DNA of 64,000 bases from Acheta domesticus (Eukaryota > Arthropoda > Insecta > Orthoptera > Gryllidae), in contig JAHLJT010000631.1 of the NCBI GenBank assembly GCA_031308135.1, forward strand, positions 813,501 through 877,500, read 5' to 3'. Of this stretch, positions 24,181-35,489 are shown one piece after another. A program made the position numbers and the translations under genes. How positions within the stretch are numbered: position 1 is the stretch's first letter; the number at the start of each line of letters is the position of its first letter. Under the pieces are notes generated by a model. The model saw only the letters and a program-made list of their open reading frames with translations. It was not told the origin of the DNA and searched no databases.

Positions 24181-24560
24181 GCTACAGAGAGGAGCGCATT
24201 CCGTTGTTCCACACATCCCGCCATTTTAGAACCAGTTGACAGAAAAATGGAAACTGTGTCGTATTCTGTATGTTGAGAACCACAGTATTCTGTATGTTGA
24301 GGACCATGAATCTATCCCAAACCAGTATTAATATTCTTGCAAATCTCCATAATGTCACCATTTGTTAGCATTTCTGTTCAACTTCTGAATTCTGCTTGAT
24401 GGGCTATCGGGTGAGGGTATTAAATGGCGGCGGTTGCGCTCTCTGTATCTAGGCACTCTAGCAAGGGCTTTAGTCCCTAGATACAGAGAGTAGCGCATTC
24501 TATTGTTCCACCCATCCCGCCATTTTACATCCAGTAGTATACAAAAGCATAGAAATCCTG
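24181..24560 (+). repeat. ~305-bp repeat family (GTTCCACCCATCCCGCCATT), single unit plus start of next
   Basis: The unit begins AGCGCATTCCGTTGTTCCAC, continues through TGTTGAGGACCATGAATCTA, and ends in a stem CTCTCTGTATCTAGG ... CCTAGATACAGAGAG (about 24437-24490). A new unit start follows immediately. The same unit is tandemly repeated at 30783-31875. Confidence 0.75.
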
Positions 24561-25455
24561 TCCCTAAAAACGATAATCATTAAGATTAAGACAAATGTGA
24601 AAAATCAGGACATGTTTGTTTGAATCAAAGGAATAGGCGGCGGCAAAAATTGTTGAAGAATCGATTTGAAATAATCACTTCTTGGTGGCGGGCAACATGG
24701 TGAATTTGACATTTTACAATTTGCCATCCAGCGAGGAGAAGATAAGTCATGAAAAAACGTTATTACACCAATGATCTTTTAAAAAATGTATTTATTGATC
24801 CTTGTTCAACCAAAATTTCCCTTTAAAGGGCATTAACAATTACAATAACTTCATTATAATAAGAGAAACTTGAAAGTAACCTCTAAACGTGCTACTGACT
24901 TGTAAAAGTATTTTTTGTTCGTTTTTGAAGTCATAATGATCTTAAAAAACAAACAATGTTTTATTAATACAGCATCATACAAAAAATATAGAATAAATAA
25001 TTGATATGGGGAGAAACGACTAATGGCCTCGGTCGTTGACGCACCCGAAATCACTAACAATCAAATAATGAAACGGTTCCATCCAAGAGGCAGCGAAAGG
25101 GGCGGGTTTCGGTCCGCGCTGTCCGACCCTCCCCCCCCACTCGATTCAGTTTCATCAGCGGCGTCTACGCGCTCATTACGCACCGCGCGGAAGAGCTCTC
25201 GGCTGAACGCCCTGATCCGTTTGGTGCTCTCGCTTCGGCGTCAACGCGGGCGAAATGTCGAAATCACACATGCTCTTTGCTTTAATAAACTAATAAATTA
25301 ATAATTTAATTAATTTATTTATTTATTCAATATGTTTACAATGTATTAGTATACGTTTTCCTATATCCATTATACATATTTTATATTTAATCCATGTTGT
25401 ATTTTATTAATTTATTAGTAAATTAATAAATAAAACTAATAAATTAATATTTAAA
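24560..25455. other. Intron stretch with a SINE-D 3' fragment
   Basis: AT-rich apart from a GC-rich patch at 25075-25260. A 3' fragment of SINE family D (GTTGACGCACCCGAAATCAC, then AACAATCAA) lies at 25018-25068. The final part is ATTAATAAATT-type low complexity. Confidence 0.5.
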
Positions 25456-25800
25456 CTAGTGGTGGTAAAAAATGTCACAGACTTTCCTGTATTGGTTTTC
25501 TATTTCTTTTGGTCTCGGCCAGCTATTTAGACTTGACACATTATTCTTGCCAGCTGCCATTTATCGCCGCCGAAACTACATTTTTTTTACCTTTTTTAAA
25601 GTTTTTTTCCTTTCTTAATTGTAGAACAAACATATTGTTTCAATAATATTACAGAACAGTAAAACCTCGGCCTAAACGGCAATTTGCTTTCAAAAATTTG
25701 GAGCCGTTCTTAGGAAAGGGCGTTTAAGTGCTACTGTATATGGGAAATTTGAAGCACCTTTTCGTAGAAAATTTTTGAGTTGTCGAAAAACGTCATTGGA
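25455..25800 (+). repeat. Dispersed repeat family (as at 15440), copy 2, 5' part
   Basis: GTCACAGACTTTCCTGTATT, TTTCTATTTCTTTTGGTCTC and TTCTTGCCAGCTGCCATTTA correspond in order to the blocks at 15638-15770. Confidence 0.65.
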
Positions 25801-26099
25801 AGTAATTTGAAGAAAATTTTAAAATTTGTGTTGTAGTCAAATGTGTGTTTGTTATCAAAGAGATGAGAGGCAAAATGGAGTGTTCGTGTAATCTCTATGG
25901 ACGAGAATTTTCCTTGATTCTGCAAGAGAATTTCCTGCCAGTCTGACCAATATAGGCTGAGCTGCAATCCTTACAATTTAGTTGATTGGCCGAGTTTAGT
26001 CAGCTAAATTTATTATTTCAATTGGTTGCAAATATTTTACATTGCGATATTGCAATACTCAAGCATTGTTTGAAATTTAGCGAGCCCTTCCCTTGTAAT

Positions 26100-26320
26100 T
26101 GTGGGCCTGGAGTTCGCCGGCGCCCGTTCCCCTGCGGTTGCCCCCGCGGTGACGTCATGTCGTCGGGCAGGCGCGCGTTGCCCGGGGCGTTCGAGAGTTT
26201 GCCGCCGCCGCCGCCGCCTTGTGGCCTGCGAGGCGGAAGACGCGCTCTGGCAGCTAATGGGCGCCCCCTTCCGGCGCCACCCGCCGCCCACTCCCTAAGG
26301 CCGGTGCGCCTTCTACCGGT
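26100..26320. promoter_or_regulatory. CpG-rich block left of the 10-bp minisatellite
   Basis: CpG-dense, with TGACGTCA (CRE-like palindrome, 26150-26157) and GCCGCC runs. It could be a promoter; no exon or transcript evidence is visible. Confidence 0.3.
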
Positions 26321-26567
26321 CCCGCCTCGCCCCGCCTCGCCCCGCCTCGCCCCGCCTCGCCCCGCCTCGCCCCGCCTCGCCCCGCCTCGCCCCGCCTCGC
26401 CCCGCCTCGCCCCGCCTCGCCCCGCCTCGCCCCGCCTCGCCCCGCCTCGCCCCGCCTCGCCCCGCCTCGCCCCGCCTCGCCCCGCCTCGCCCCGCCTCGC
26501 CCCGCCTCGCCCCGCCTCGCCCCGCCTCGCCCCGCCTCGCCCCGCCTCGCCCCGCCTCGCCCCGCCT
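26321..26567. repeat. Minisatellite, 10-bp unit CCCGCCTCGC x 24.7
   Basis: Twenty-four perfect copies (26321-26560) plus seven bases of another. The absence of any substitution points to recent expansion or ongoing homogenisation. One strand is all C/T/G and the other G-rich (GCGAGGCGGG), with G-quadruplex potential. The Pro/Arg/Ala/Ser and Gly/Arg ORFs are by-products. Confidence 0.97.
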
Positions 26568-27235
26568 GCCGGCCAGCGGTGTCCCCGCTCGCACCTTCTG
26601 CAGCAGCGGCTGAGTTGGCCTACCCTTTCATGTCACATCCCTTCCCATTCCCTCCTCGTCGGTCACCGTTAATATGGGAGAAGACTGGAGTCACTGTTCA
26701 TACGTCACCATACTGTTTCAATGCTCACCCATTGCGGACGAGGCTTCATGTATATGCCGCTTGAATAAATAAAATGGGAAGACTGGCATCAATTCTGTGG
26801 TCACAAGTCAAAAGTTCTTACGTCATTTTTTGGCAATTGAGTTAAGTACTGAATCTTACAAGTACCTACATTTTATTTTAGTAAAACAAAGCAATTGAGA
26901 TGTTGCCTCCTTTACGTAAAAAATGGGTTGGGAATTAGTGTTGAGCATAGGAAAAAGCGTTGAGTCGATAATCTAAGCCTTGTTTTCTCCAAATTAAGAT
27001 TTTTGGCTTAAAAGCGTTTATCCCATGACCATAGAATTGATGTCCTGATTTGACCCTTTTTGTCAGCTAGGCCGATGTCAGCCGCTGCCTGGAGAAGAAT
27101 TCTAGCTGCAACACAAATTTATGTATTAAATACACTGTAGTACATTCATTTATTTACTTAGCTTGTTCGTTTATTTGCAACAAAACTTGAAGTAACAAGT
27201 GCTTGGAGTGTCACCCACGAGTCCATTCTCTGGGA

Positions 27236-27760
27236 AAGGTGGCTCAGTGCATCAACTGATGTCATTGCAGATCGGGAGGTCCTAGGTTACACTCTTCACG
27301 GTGCCAGGATTGTCGACACTAGCTTGTCAACTAGGTCGAATTCAGTCGCTGTCTGGAGGAGAATTCTAGCGGCCGGCTGCTTTGATCGGTAGTTTCCCGT
27401 GTTTTTTCCGATCAACTCCAGAAGAATGCCGAAGCAGTACCCTAATGAACGGACCACGCGCGATCTCTTCTTTCTCTCCCTTGCCCTATCCTCACCCCTT
27501 ACTGACCCACTAACATACACTTCCACACATGCTAGGAGACCGGTCGGGGACTTGAGAGCTTGTCCAGGCTGGGTGGTTTCCCGCTGGTGGGAGAGTTTTG
27601 GTTGAGGAAAACCCCATTAATCGATGGTAGTCTGCGCCAGATCTCGCCGTCTAGGGGGGATGATCACCGCCACTTCACGGTGGGGAAATCTACACTACAC
27701 TTACCGGACCTATGACCTCAGTAGTTGACGCACCTGGAATTAGTAACAATCAATCAATAA
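27236..27760 (+). mobile_element. Long tRNA-derived SINE (family D), near full-length copy 2
   Basis: Head GGTGGCTCAGTGCATCAACT, B-box region GGAGGTCCTAGGTTACAC, body GAGAATTCTAGCGGCCGGCT. The tail is CTACACTACACTTACCGGAC, then GTTGACGCACCTGGAATTAG, ending AACAATCAATCAATAAATTG. About 520 bp, which is long for a SINE. This is the best intact copy in the window. A core fragment also lies at 27085-27115. Confidence 0.8.
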
Positions 27761-27769
27761 ATTGAAAAT

Positions 27770-29785
27770 TTACAGTAACACTTAAATGGCATTTTCTTAA
27801 AAATGGCTTCAAATTTACAATGTAATGTGTCAATGAGTATTGCTATATAGGACGAGGTTTTTACTCTTCTTTAATATTATAAAATAATATTTCGAATAAA
27901 CTATTAGGAAACAGAAAAATGAGAAAACTTCAAAAAGTGTATTTTTGAACGGCGATTAATGGCAGCTGGTAAGAGGATGGGGCAAGACGGAAAATCTGGC
28001 CCACTCCAAGGAAATTAAAATACTTTACTATGAGAAAGTCTTCCATTCCAACTTACCATCAACGCCTTCTCCTCAGCCTCATCTAACGTCCAACTGCACT
28101 CCTCGAACGGACACGTATCAGGTTTTATTAGTTGGCTGGCGTCCATCTGGCTGGCGGAATAATTACAATTCGCAGAGCGGAGCGGTGCTCGGCGCTGGTC
28201 ATGGCATGAGCTTCAGAATCTGCCATAAATATCGTTCTCTAACATGGACAGGGGATACCAGGTCTCTGACTTGGACAGATGTTCATCTCCGCTGTCTCCT
28301 CCGACTGTGCTTCCTTGTCCTTCGCTGACTCCTTTGGCAGCGCACACCGTATTGCACGGCATGCGCTGATGTGCGCGTCGATACTCTTTGCTATCACACG
28401 CATCACTGTTCTTTGTGGTTCTCTTGTCGCTCCTCGTCTCTGTGGCGTCAGCACTCGGCATCCCTGATTTCCTCTTTCGCCTTGGCCACCGTCACTCTCT
28501 TTTTACCTCCCAGTCATTTGTTTTGCCCCCGCGATTTCCTCAGCGTGGTTGCAGCCATCGAAACACGTGGCGCACTTACCCTCACCTCCGCAGTTGATAT
28601 AGTCGTTGACGTCTCAAGAGATTGCATTCAAATCCCTTGTTGACGTCTCTGACGTATACATCGACGCGGACACCACAGTAGTGTTTACTGGCAGTCGCAG
28701 ACACCCTCTGTATTCTCCTGTAGACTTATATACTGTTTCTCTCGTTGGCAACCCCGCAATGCCAATGCTCCCCCTGTGTAATGCACTGTCGATCGAACTT
28801 ATCATTCATAGCATCTCCATCGATTGTTTCTTTGTTGATTTCTGAACCTCTAATATTTTCTCCCACCATTGGTGCAATCACTCCACCTTCTTTCTAGTTT
28901 CCTTTATAGGATATTCTCCTCTTGAACGATTGTCTCAAACTTATCTACTCGGTTAGCTTATAATAGCTATTCTTCTTGTATGTTCTTATTATCATCACCA
29001 ACCTTTCTGTTCTGTATCTACATTTATATACTTCTACAACTATTGTGTGGATGAAATTGACACAAAGCAATGCCACTGATTATGTAGGGCTTTCTGCAAG
29101 TCTTAACGGTCTAAATAAAAATCCAACATTTAAGGTCGTACGTTAAACGAATACGACAAATCAGATGTCCATTAAATAACTGTGGGTATCAATTAATTGA
29201 ATAATATTCTTACTGTAAAAGTCTTCAAATTAAAAGTTAGTATTATGCCAATTATTGAAGTAAATTAATCCTTTCACTTGCTTTTAAAACCATAACATGA
29301 TAACGATAATCCTAAAACGTTACAGAATAAATATATAGGAAGCAACAAAGGGATAAACTTTACTCAGTACGTTTTGGTGAATCATGCAGCATTTTACTAT
29401 TCATTTAGTTAATGGGCATTTACTAAAGAAGTCAAAGACCTCACAATGCCCCAACGTCGATGAGAGTGGTTTGTAAAGTGACTTGAGGCTGTTAAACGTT
29501 CTCCCTAAATCGATAGTCAGCAGAGGGCGTTGAAGTTCACGTCCCAACGAGAAACAAACCGCCGCCCCGGACTGTTTAAACATCTCGGCCACTTCCCTCG
29601 GGTCAGCGCAGTTTACCACAGCCAACGCCACAAAGGGCAAGCGCCGACCTCTTTGACCGCGCTTAGGGCGAACCTAATTAGGTTTTGCTTGCCTAGTGCA
29701 CCCACATGTAGAGTTAGATAAACGAGTTTTAGGTGTTTTGCCGTCTGAAATGGCTTTTGATGGTTAAGTGCGTTGAAATGTTCAT
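27770..29785. other. Intron stretch without recognised genes
   Basis: AT-rich except 28200-28800, which is more balanced in composition and has overlapping ORFs of 60-90 codons. None carries a recognisable domain and no splice-supported chain was found. A nested gene cannot be excluded at 28200-28860. Confidence 0.45.
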
Positions 29786-29789
29786 TTAG

Positions 29790-30085
29790 CACTCCTCCTG
29801 CAACATCAATGCAAATATAAAATGTTATACATTATTTAATGCACATCTTGAATATAAATATTGGTGCAGATATATTTCGTTAATAGCACTACTTTAAAAT
29901 GAATCTAAATTACAATATTTTAAACGACACTTAATCATTTACCACTCCTCCTGCAACATGATTTCAAATATAAAATGTAATACATTAATTAAAACACATT
30001 TTGAATATAAATATTGATGCAAATATATTTCATTAACAACGATAGTTTAAAGCGAATCTAAATTACAGTTTTTTCATCGACGCGT
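29790..30085 (+). repeat. Tandem duplication, ~150-bp unit x 2
   Basis: The unit CACTCCTCCTGCAACAT...AAATATAAAATG...GAATATAAATATTG...AATCTAAATTACA occurs at 29790-29940 and again at 29942-30085, about 85 percent alike. Confidence 0.8.
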
Positions 30086-30660
30086 AAATACATAAATTCA
30101 TAAAGCGAACTAATGAAAAACATGTAATCTACTGTGAATTATTTTGTAACTTGAAAATAAATTAAATGTAGTGTAAAGAAATAAGTTCCATCATTTTTTT
30201 TGCCCAGCCCCAGTTTTTCGCGAAAAAACTTGCAACATATAGTGTGTATCTACTTCTGCGTAATTTGCTCAGGTTCTTCTAATCTACGTCTCCCGTCTCT
30301 ATTGCTCCAGACTTCGGCACGCACAAGGACCATCTGCTCTGAAGTCGACCGCAAATATGTCGTTTATGAGGTTCCATTACGGCTCATTGGGCCGAAAGTT
30401 CTTCTGCTAAGAGCAAGTTTTTCCTTTTGTCCGTTCTTCCCTTCATTTGCTAAGACACATGAGGCCTCTCCCACTTAAGGGATATGCGAGTGGGAATTAC
30501 GTCATTGGATTGTTATTGATTGAAGACATGCTATAAAATAGCGAATTTGTGGTTTCTGTGGGTTGTGGTGTCGACAGAAATATTGCAACCAACAAAAGAT
30601 TCTTCGGATGCCGATAATATTGAAGATAGTCATCATGAGCATGTCATGATGAACAGTATC

Positions 30661-30770
30661 AAGCAGTGCTTGTGATCACGCGACTTCTAGCAGTACGACG
30701 GAGAAAGACGCGAAATGTGTGATATTCCATCGTGGTCGTAGGGGATTGAGGGGCAGAGTTAGAAAAATCG
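30661..30770 (+). mobile_element. Half copy of the TGCGATTTTTCTAAC palindromic MITE
   Basis: Right half only: GCAGTGCTTGTGATCACGCG through GGCAGAGTTAGAAAAATCG. It ends next to the ~305-bp repeat array. Confidence 0.65.
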
Positions 30771-30782
30771 AGTTTATAGATA

Positions 30783-31875
30783 CAGGGCGCTTTCCATTGT
30801 TCCACCCATCCCGCCATTGTATTTTCAGTTGTCAGGAGAATTGGAACTGTGGGGTATTATGTGTTTTGAGAACCATGAACCTATCTTGAACCTATCTCAA
30901 ATATGAAGTTATAAAAAATATCTTATCCTTATACTATCTTTGTGAGAGGCGTTGATCTCTGCTCGGTATCAAAGTTCAATCATTTAATAATTATTCAGTA
31001 TTTACAATAAAACAACTTATTGGTTCATGTTCAATGGGCATACATTTCTGTCATCGCATTTCCCTCTGTTCCTCTTTCATCAACAACCCCTTAGTTACCC
31101 ATTTTACGCGACACCATGACTACTGTACATACACTCGGTGCAACAAAACCAATGTTTATATTATTAAACATCTCCATAATGTCACCAATTGTAATAATTT
31201 TCCTTCAGTTACTGTTTGATGCCTGACGGGGCTATCGGGTGAGAGGATATTGAATGGCAGTGGCTGCGTTTCTCTCTGTATCTAACGACTCTAGCAAGGA
31301 CTAGAGTCCCCTAGATAAGAGAGTAGCGCATTCTATTGTTCCACCCATCCCGCCATTGTATATTCAGTAGTCAGGAGAATTCGAACTGCGAGATATTCTG
31401 TGTGTTGAGACCCATAGTATTCTGTATGTTGAGGACCATGAATCTATCCCAAACCAACATTAATATTCTTGAAAATCTCCATAATGTCACCAATTGTTAT
31501 AATTTCTGTTGAACTTCTGAATTCGGCTTGATGGGCTATCGGGTGAGAATATTAAATGGCGGTGGTTGCGCTTCTCTCTCCATCTAGGGACTCTAGCAAT
31601 GACTAGAGTCCCTACATTCAGAGAGCACCGCATTCCATTGTTCCATTGATCCCTTCATTTTCTATCCAGTTGTCAGGAAAATTGGAACTGAGTGGTATTT
31701 TGTGTGTTGAGAACCGTGAATCTATCCCAAATCAGTGTTAATAATCTTGAACATCTCCATTACGTCACCAATTGTAATAATTTCCCTTCAGCTCCTGATA
31801 GCTGCCTGGCGGAACCATCGGGCGAGAGGATATGAAATAGCGGCGGTTGCGCTTCTCTCCGTGTGTAGGGACTGG
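30783..31875 (+). repeat. Tandem array of the ~305-bp repeat, three units
   Basis: Unit starts (GTTCCACCCATCCCGCCATT or close variants) lie at about 30797, 31339 and 31640. Each unit carries CCAATTGT-ATAATTT and GGCTATCGGGTGAGA-type landmarks and ends in a CTAGGGACTCTAG / CTAGAGTCCCTA inverted pair. The first unit is longer because of about 230 bases of extra AT-rich sequence. Confidence 0.75.
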
Positions 31876-32145
31876 GAGCCGTTGGCCCTCGCGGGCTGCC
31901 TCCGCGCGTGCGGCCGTGCTGAGCCGCGCGCAGGCCGCGAGGCGAGGGCACGCTCTCGGCGCGCGCCGCCACCCTCGCCGCTAACCCAATCTGGGGCAAT
32001 TGTCTCAATGTCCGCCCGCGCGCCCGGGGCGTGGGACTCGCAGGCGGCGGCGGCGGCGGCGGCGGCGGGGCGATGCACCGCCGCGGCGGAAGCGATGGCG
32101 ACGGCGACGGCGGTCGCGGTGGCCGGGGAGGAGGAGGGCCCGGAT
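31876..32145. promoter_or_regulatory. CpG island-like block with GCG trinucleotide run
   Basis: CpG-dense, with (GGC)n near 32044-32068. A plus-strand frame continues from it to DLENMLNWYS (stop 32206), but no family is recognised. It could be the promoter and first exon of an unknown gene nested in the Nrt intron; the evidence is composition only. Confidence 0.3.
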
Positions 32146-32402
32146 TTCACTGCAAAAGCATCTTTCGCTCTTGAAGACTTGGAAAATATGCTCAATTGGT
32201 ACAGCTAATTTTTTTAGGATACGCTGGGATTCGCGAGCAGAGGAGGAAACTGGAAGTGGTGGGGAGAGAGCCATGAGGCGGCACTCCTCGCGTCTGGTTC
32301 GTCTGCCCGTAGCAAAAACATTAGCCTACTGCACCGCACGTGCTAGCGAACTTTCTCGGAAATTAATTTGCTGGGGTGTCTTCGCTCGGTAGTGGAGAAA
32401 CC

Positions 32403-32880
32403 TCAATTCACGTGATGGCTCGGTTCTACTCTCGTCATCCATATCTTTTCCACTGTCAATGATACTCGTTTCCTCACTATCATGACTAGGATCACTATCT
32501 CTGTCACTACTATCGTTTCCTGTAAAAATAACGATTTCTTAATGTGGTGCATTAAATCATTATGTGGAGAATCACACTCATTAAAACTGTCAAGAGCAGA
32601 TTCCACGACCTTTCTCTTCCTCTCTTTATTAGGAGTTGAAAATGATCACAGATTCTTCCGATTGAATAGAGTTAATTTCCTTATTAACTCTGCGAACAGA
32701 TCTTTTCCAAACACCCGAAGCAGCAACTGCTTTGATATTTTCAATACCTCCTTTCAATACTTTCATAAATTGATATATTTTTGCAATGACTTCACGCGTG
32801 TAACTGTGAAGGACGTCTTTATGCAAGTTGCTCTGAACAGGACGCATTACAATTATCACAACAAAGTAATAATCATTTGA
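32403..32880 (-). pseudogene. Tc1/mariner-like transposase N-terminal remnant
   Basis: The minus-strand frame contains HSYTREVIAKIYQFMK, then a helix-turn-helix-like segment SGVWKRSVRRVNKEI. After a one-base frameshift at about 32630 comes TPNKERKRKVV. This order (REVI-x-K-x-Y-x-FMK, a VS-x-x-TVRR-like recognition helix, S/T-P-x-K-x-RKRK) is what I know from the DNA-binding part of insect transposases of the IS630/Tc1/mariner group. The catalytic domain is absent. A Ser/Asp-rich frame (SSDRDSDPSHDSEETS) follows a TTTTTACAG that resembles an acceptor. The family call is from memory of the motif pattern. Confidence 0.5.
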
Positions 32881-32884
32881 ACTA

Positions 32885-34715
32885 ATAGCTTTACTCTATG
32901 AGGAAATTGCAACTGAAAACTTGCACCTCGCGGAGACGAATATCCAGGGTCAATGTTTACACAACGAGAGTAGGGCTGTCAACACGTCGTGAGAAGGGAC
33001 GCGCTCCTCCCTAAAGAGATAACATTAAGGAATGGTCTCTTCCGGCAGCTCTGGGCAGTCGAACTTGAGCGGCGATGCTAAAATAATTACACTGTATGAG
33101 GATGAGGCATCTAATTTACAGTTATTTAAACATTTTTTAATGTAAATTTTACGTATCTTGTTTAATAAATAAGCATCATATTTCTTTAAATCCTTATTCT
33201 GCTTATTATCCTTCAGAACGTTTTTGTTACTAATATTTATTTACTACATAAATCTTTATATACAACTTTAAATTTTTAATTTTGTATTTTCCTGTATCTA
33301 TATTCTTGGCTCACTGAATCTAATATCAGTTCCATGTATTTAGATACCTTCATCTACTGTGATAGTTTCTAAGTAATTAGCTTAATTATTTAATCTCACC
33401 CCCATGTTGGGCTGCCAATGAGATGATTTTTTCAGTAATATCTTATTAATTTATGTAACCTTAATTGGAAACGTAAACGTGGTACATGTGGGTGGCTAGC
33501 TCGACACCACGTCCACTGGATGCTCCTGAAAAATAATAATACTTACTCTCTGCATTTGTCGTGGGCTGAAAATACCGCTCTACGAGGACTCGGTCGATGG
33601 ATCTTATACTTGTAAACGCTTTGGTTACCAATAATACAAGGGAATAATTTTGAGAATACCTAATTTCTATTTAATGAAACGAAAATTTATATATGCACGT
33701 AACGACATGAAGTGTCGTACGTCTCTTTTTATTATTAGAAATTTTTAATTAATCTCTTTCATGACCTTTTATGCATTATCATATTATCTTAACTTGACAA
33801 TTAATTTCCCTAATGATGGCCATCAACTAATTGTTACAATTTCAATTTTAATTATTGGTTTAACCAAAATTTTAAATATTCTTAGGCCTTGTACATCAAA
33901 ATTTAGCTGGTTTTGTCTTTTCTCGAATTCGGGATTTCGCGGAAATACTTCCTTGTCCATTCGGCGTCAGCACACTTGGCAGTTGAATACCAGTTCAGCT
34001 TCACAGCACCATATTCTCTTCTGGATTCCGATGTCCACTTCAATCCACACTTTGTTAATTACCTAGTCTCAGAAAACTTCCTACGATCCCGATACTATTA
34101 AAACTCCCGAACTATATAATTCTTACACCGAGTTCCAATCTCAAATTAATCATCAAAGATGACGATTACAGTTCGTACATCTCGATTCTATCACGCGCCA
34201 GTCTCAAGAAACTATAAATCCAGAGTACACAATCCTACATCCTATCGCTATCAGGTCCTGACACGAAGTGTTGTAAAATTCCAAAATGTTCTACCTCGTT
34301 CTTTTTTTCAGTGTCTCTTGTTTCTATTCTTGTCACGTAGTCCTCGTGTTTTTAATCCCTAAGTTATTGTTAATCAAATTAATAAATGACTGATCTCTTC
34401 TGATTAACAATGTTCCTATTTCTTTGTGTTATTTTTCGTGATAATTTGTGAATAAAACTATTTACCCCATTCTTCAATTAAATATATATAATTTTTTCAT
34501 ATTTCTACGTATTATTTTTCACTCCAAATTACGTACTGAAGTGCACGAAAATTGAGGGATTTTCAGATGCACTTCAGTATCTATATTTTGCATGCTACTT
34601 AACAGGAAAATCATGATTGTTTCGAAGATTTCGTAGAGTTCATCCAGAAACTGGGTAACGATGATGAACACAAGACGTGAACTTTTATAACCACTTTGAG
34701 GGCTTCCCTTACTAT
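32885..34715. other. Intron stretch without recognised genes
   Basis: AT-rich sequence with short ORFs. A small perfect hairpin lies near 34537-34587 (ACTGAAGTGCA ... TGCACTTCAGT). No mobile-element copy is recognised. Confidence 0.5.
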
Positions 34716-34719
34716 TCTA

Positions 34720-35276
34720 ACACGCAATACTCACCGTGCTGGATACTCGGATTGACTTGAGATTTTACCAGTTTGTTCGGCACCTTTCAAGACCCCTACA
34801 AACAAATTTTTACCTGCTATGAAGCATTGCAAGTAGTGTTTTTGCGATAATTAGTATTGGGATCTTTCTTGACCTTACCGACCGTAGAAGGGCGGAAATA
34901 GCTGCTCGCCGCTGGTTCTGCGGACGTTACTCACACACCGCGTCTGCACTATCGGCAAGGTCTCAGTTACTTGGAGAGCAGGCGGGGTGACAAAAACGGG
35001 TGTTTACTTTGCATGTTCAGATGGAACGAACGCGCTTAAAAATCTGACCCCGGCTGATAGACGCCGCGTAACGTTCCTAGCGCTGCCGAAGCAACAGCTC
35101 GCCCGCTGCGGGAAGCGCGAAGGTCACGAAAGGTCCTGATACAAAATGCCTATAAAACACTCTTTATAATACTCCATAGCACTTCAAAATTTGCGTATGT
35201 AGGTTTTGCATGGTGTTCTATCAGCTGGTGAAATTTCATGTCAATCCGAGTATCCAGCACGGTGAGAGTTGCGTGT
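34720..35276. mobile_element. Long-TIR element, 557 bp (ACACGCAA ends)
   Basis: The left end reads CACGCAATACTCACCGTGCT followed by GGATACTCGGATTGAC. The right end is its near-exact reverse complement (GTCAATCCGAGTATCCAGCA then CGGTGAGAGTTGCGTG). Similarity extends inward about 90 bp. The interior has no long ORF. No clear target duplication was found, so the superfamily is open. Confidence 0.7.
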
Positions 35277-35332
35277 AAGAGAAACTGAATGCGAGAAAGA
35301 AAAGAAGTCGGCCCCATGGCAGAGATGACTAA

Positions 35333-35487
35333 GGCAGAAATGCCGTAGTGATCTCGGACCGAAGGTTCCCGCCTCGTACGTTCGCGATCATGCGATGCCT
35401 AGTGGCACTACTGAGAAAGACCCGAAATACCGTGATATATTCCATCCTGAAGACAGGACTTGAGGGGCAAAGTTACAAAAATCCCCC
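35333..35487 (+). mobile_element. SINE family A fragment followed by a half palindromic MITE
   Basis: GTGATCTCGGACCGAAGG (35347-35366) matches SINE A. It passes directly at about 35380 into CGCGATCATGCGATGCCTAG...GACTTGAGGGGCAAAGTTAC, the right half of the TGCGATTTTT MITE. Confidence 0.6.
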
Positions 35488-35489
35488 TA

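Noticed and set aside
26313..26594. Arg/Gly and Pro/Arg repeat proteins on both strands
   Set aside because: They are translations of the 10-bp minisatellite.
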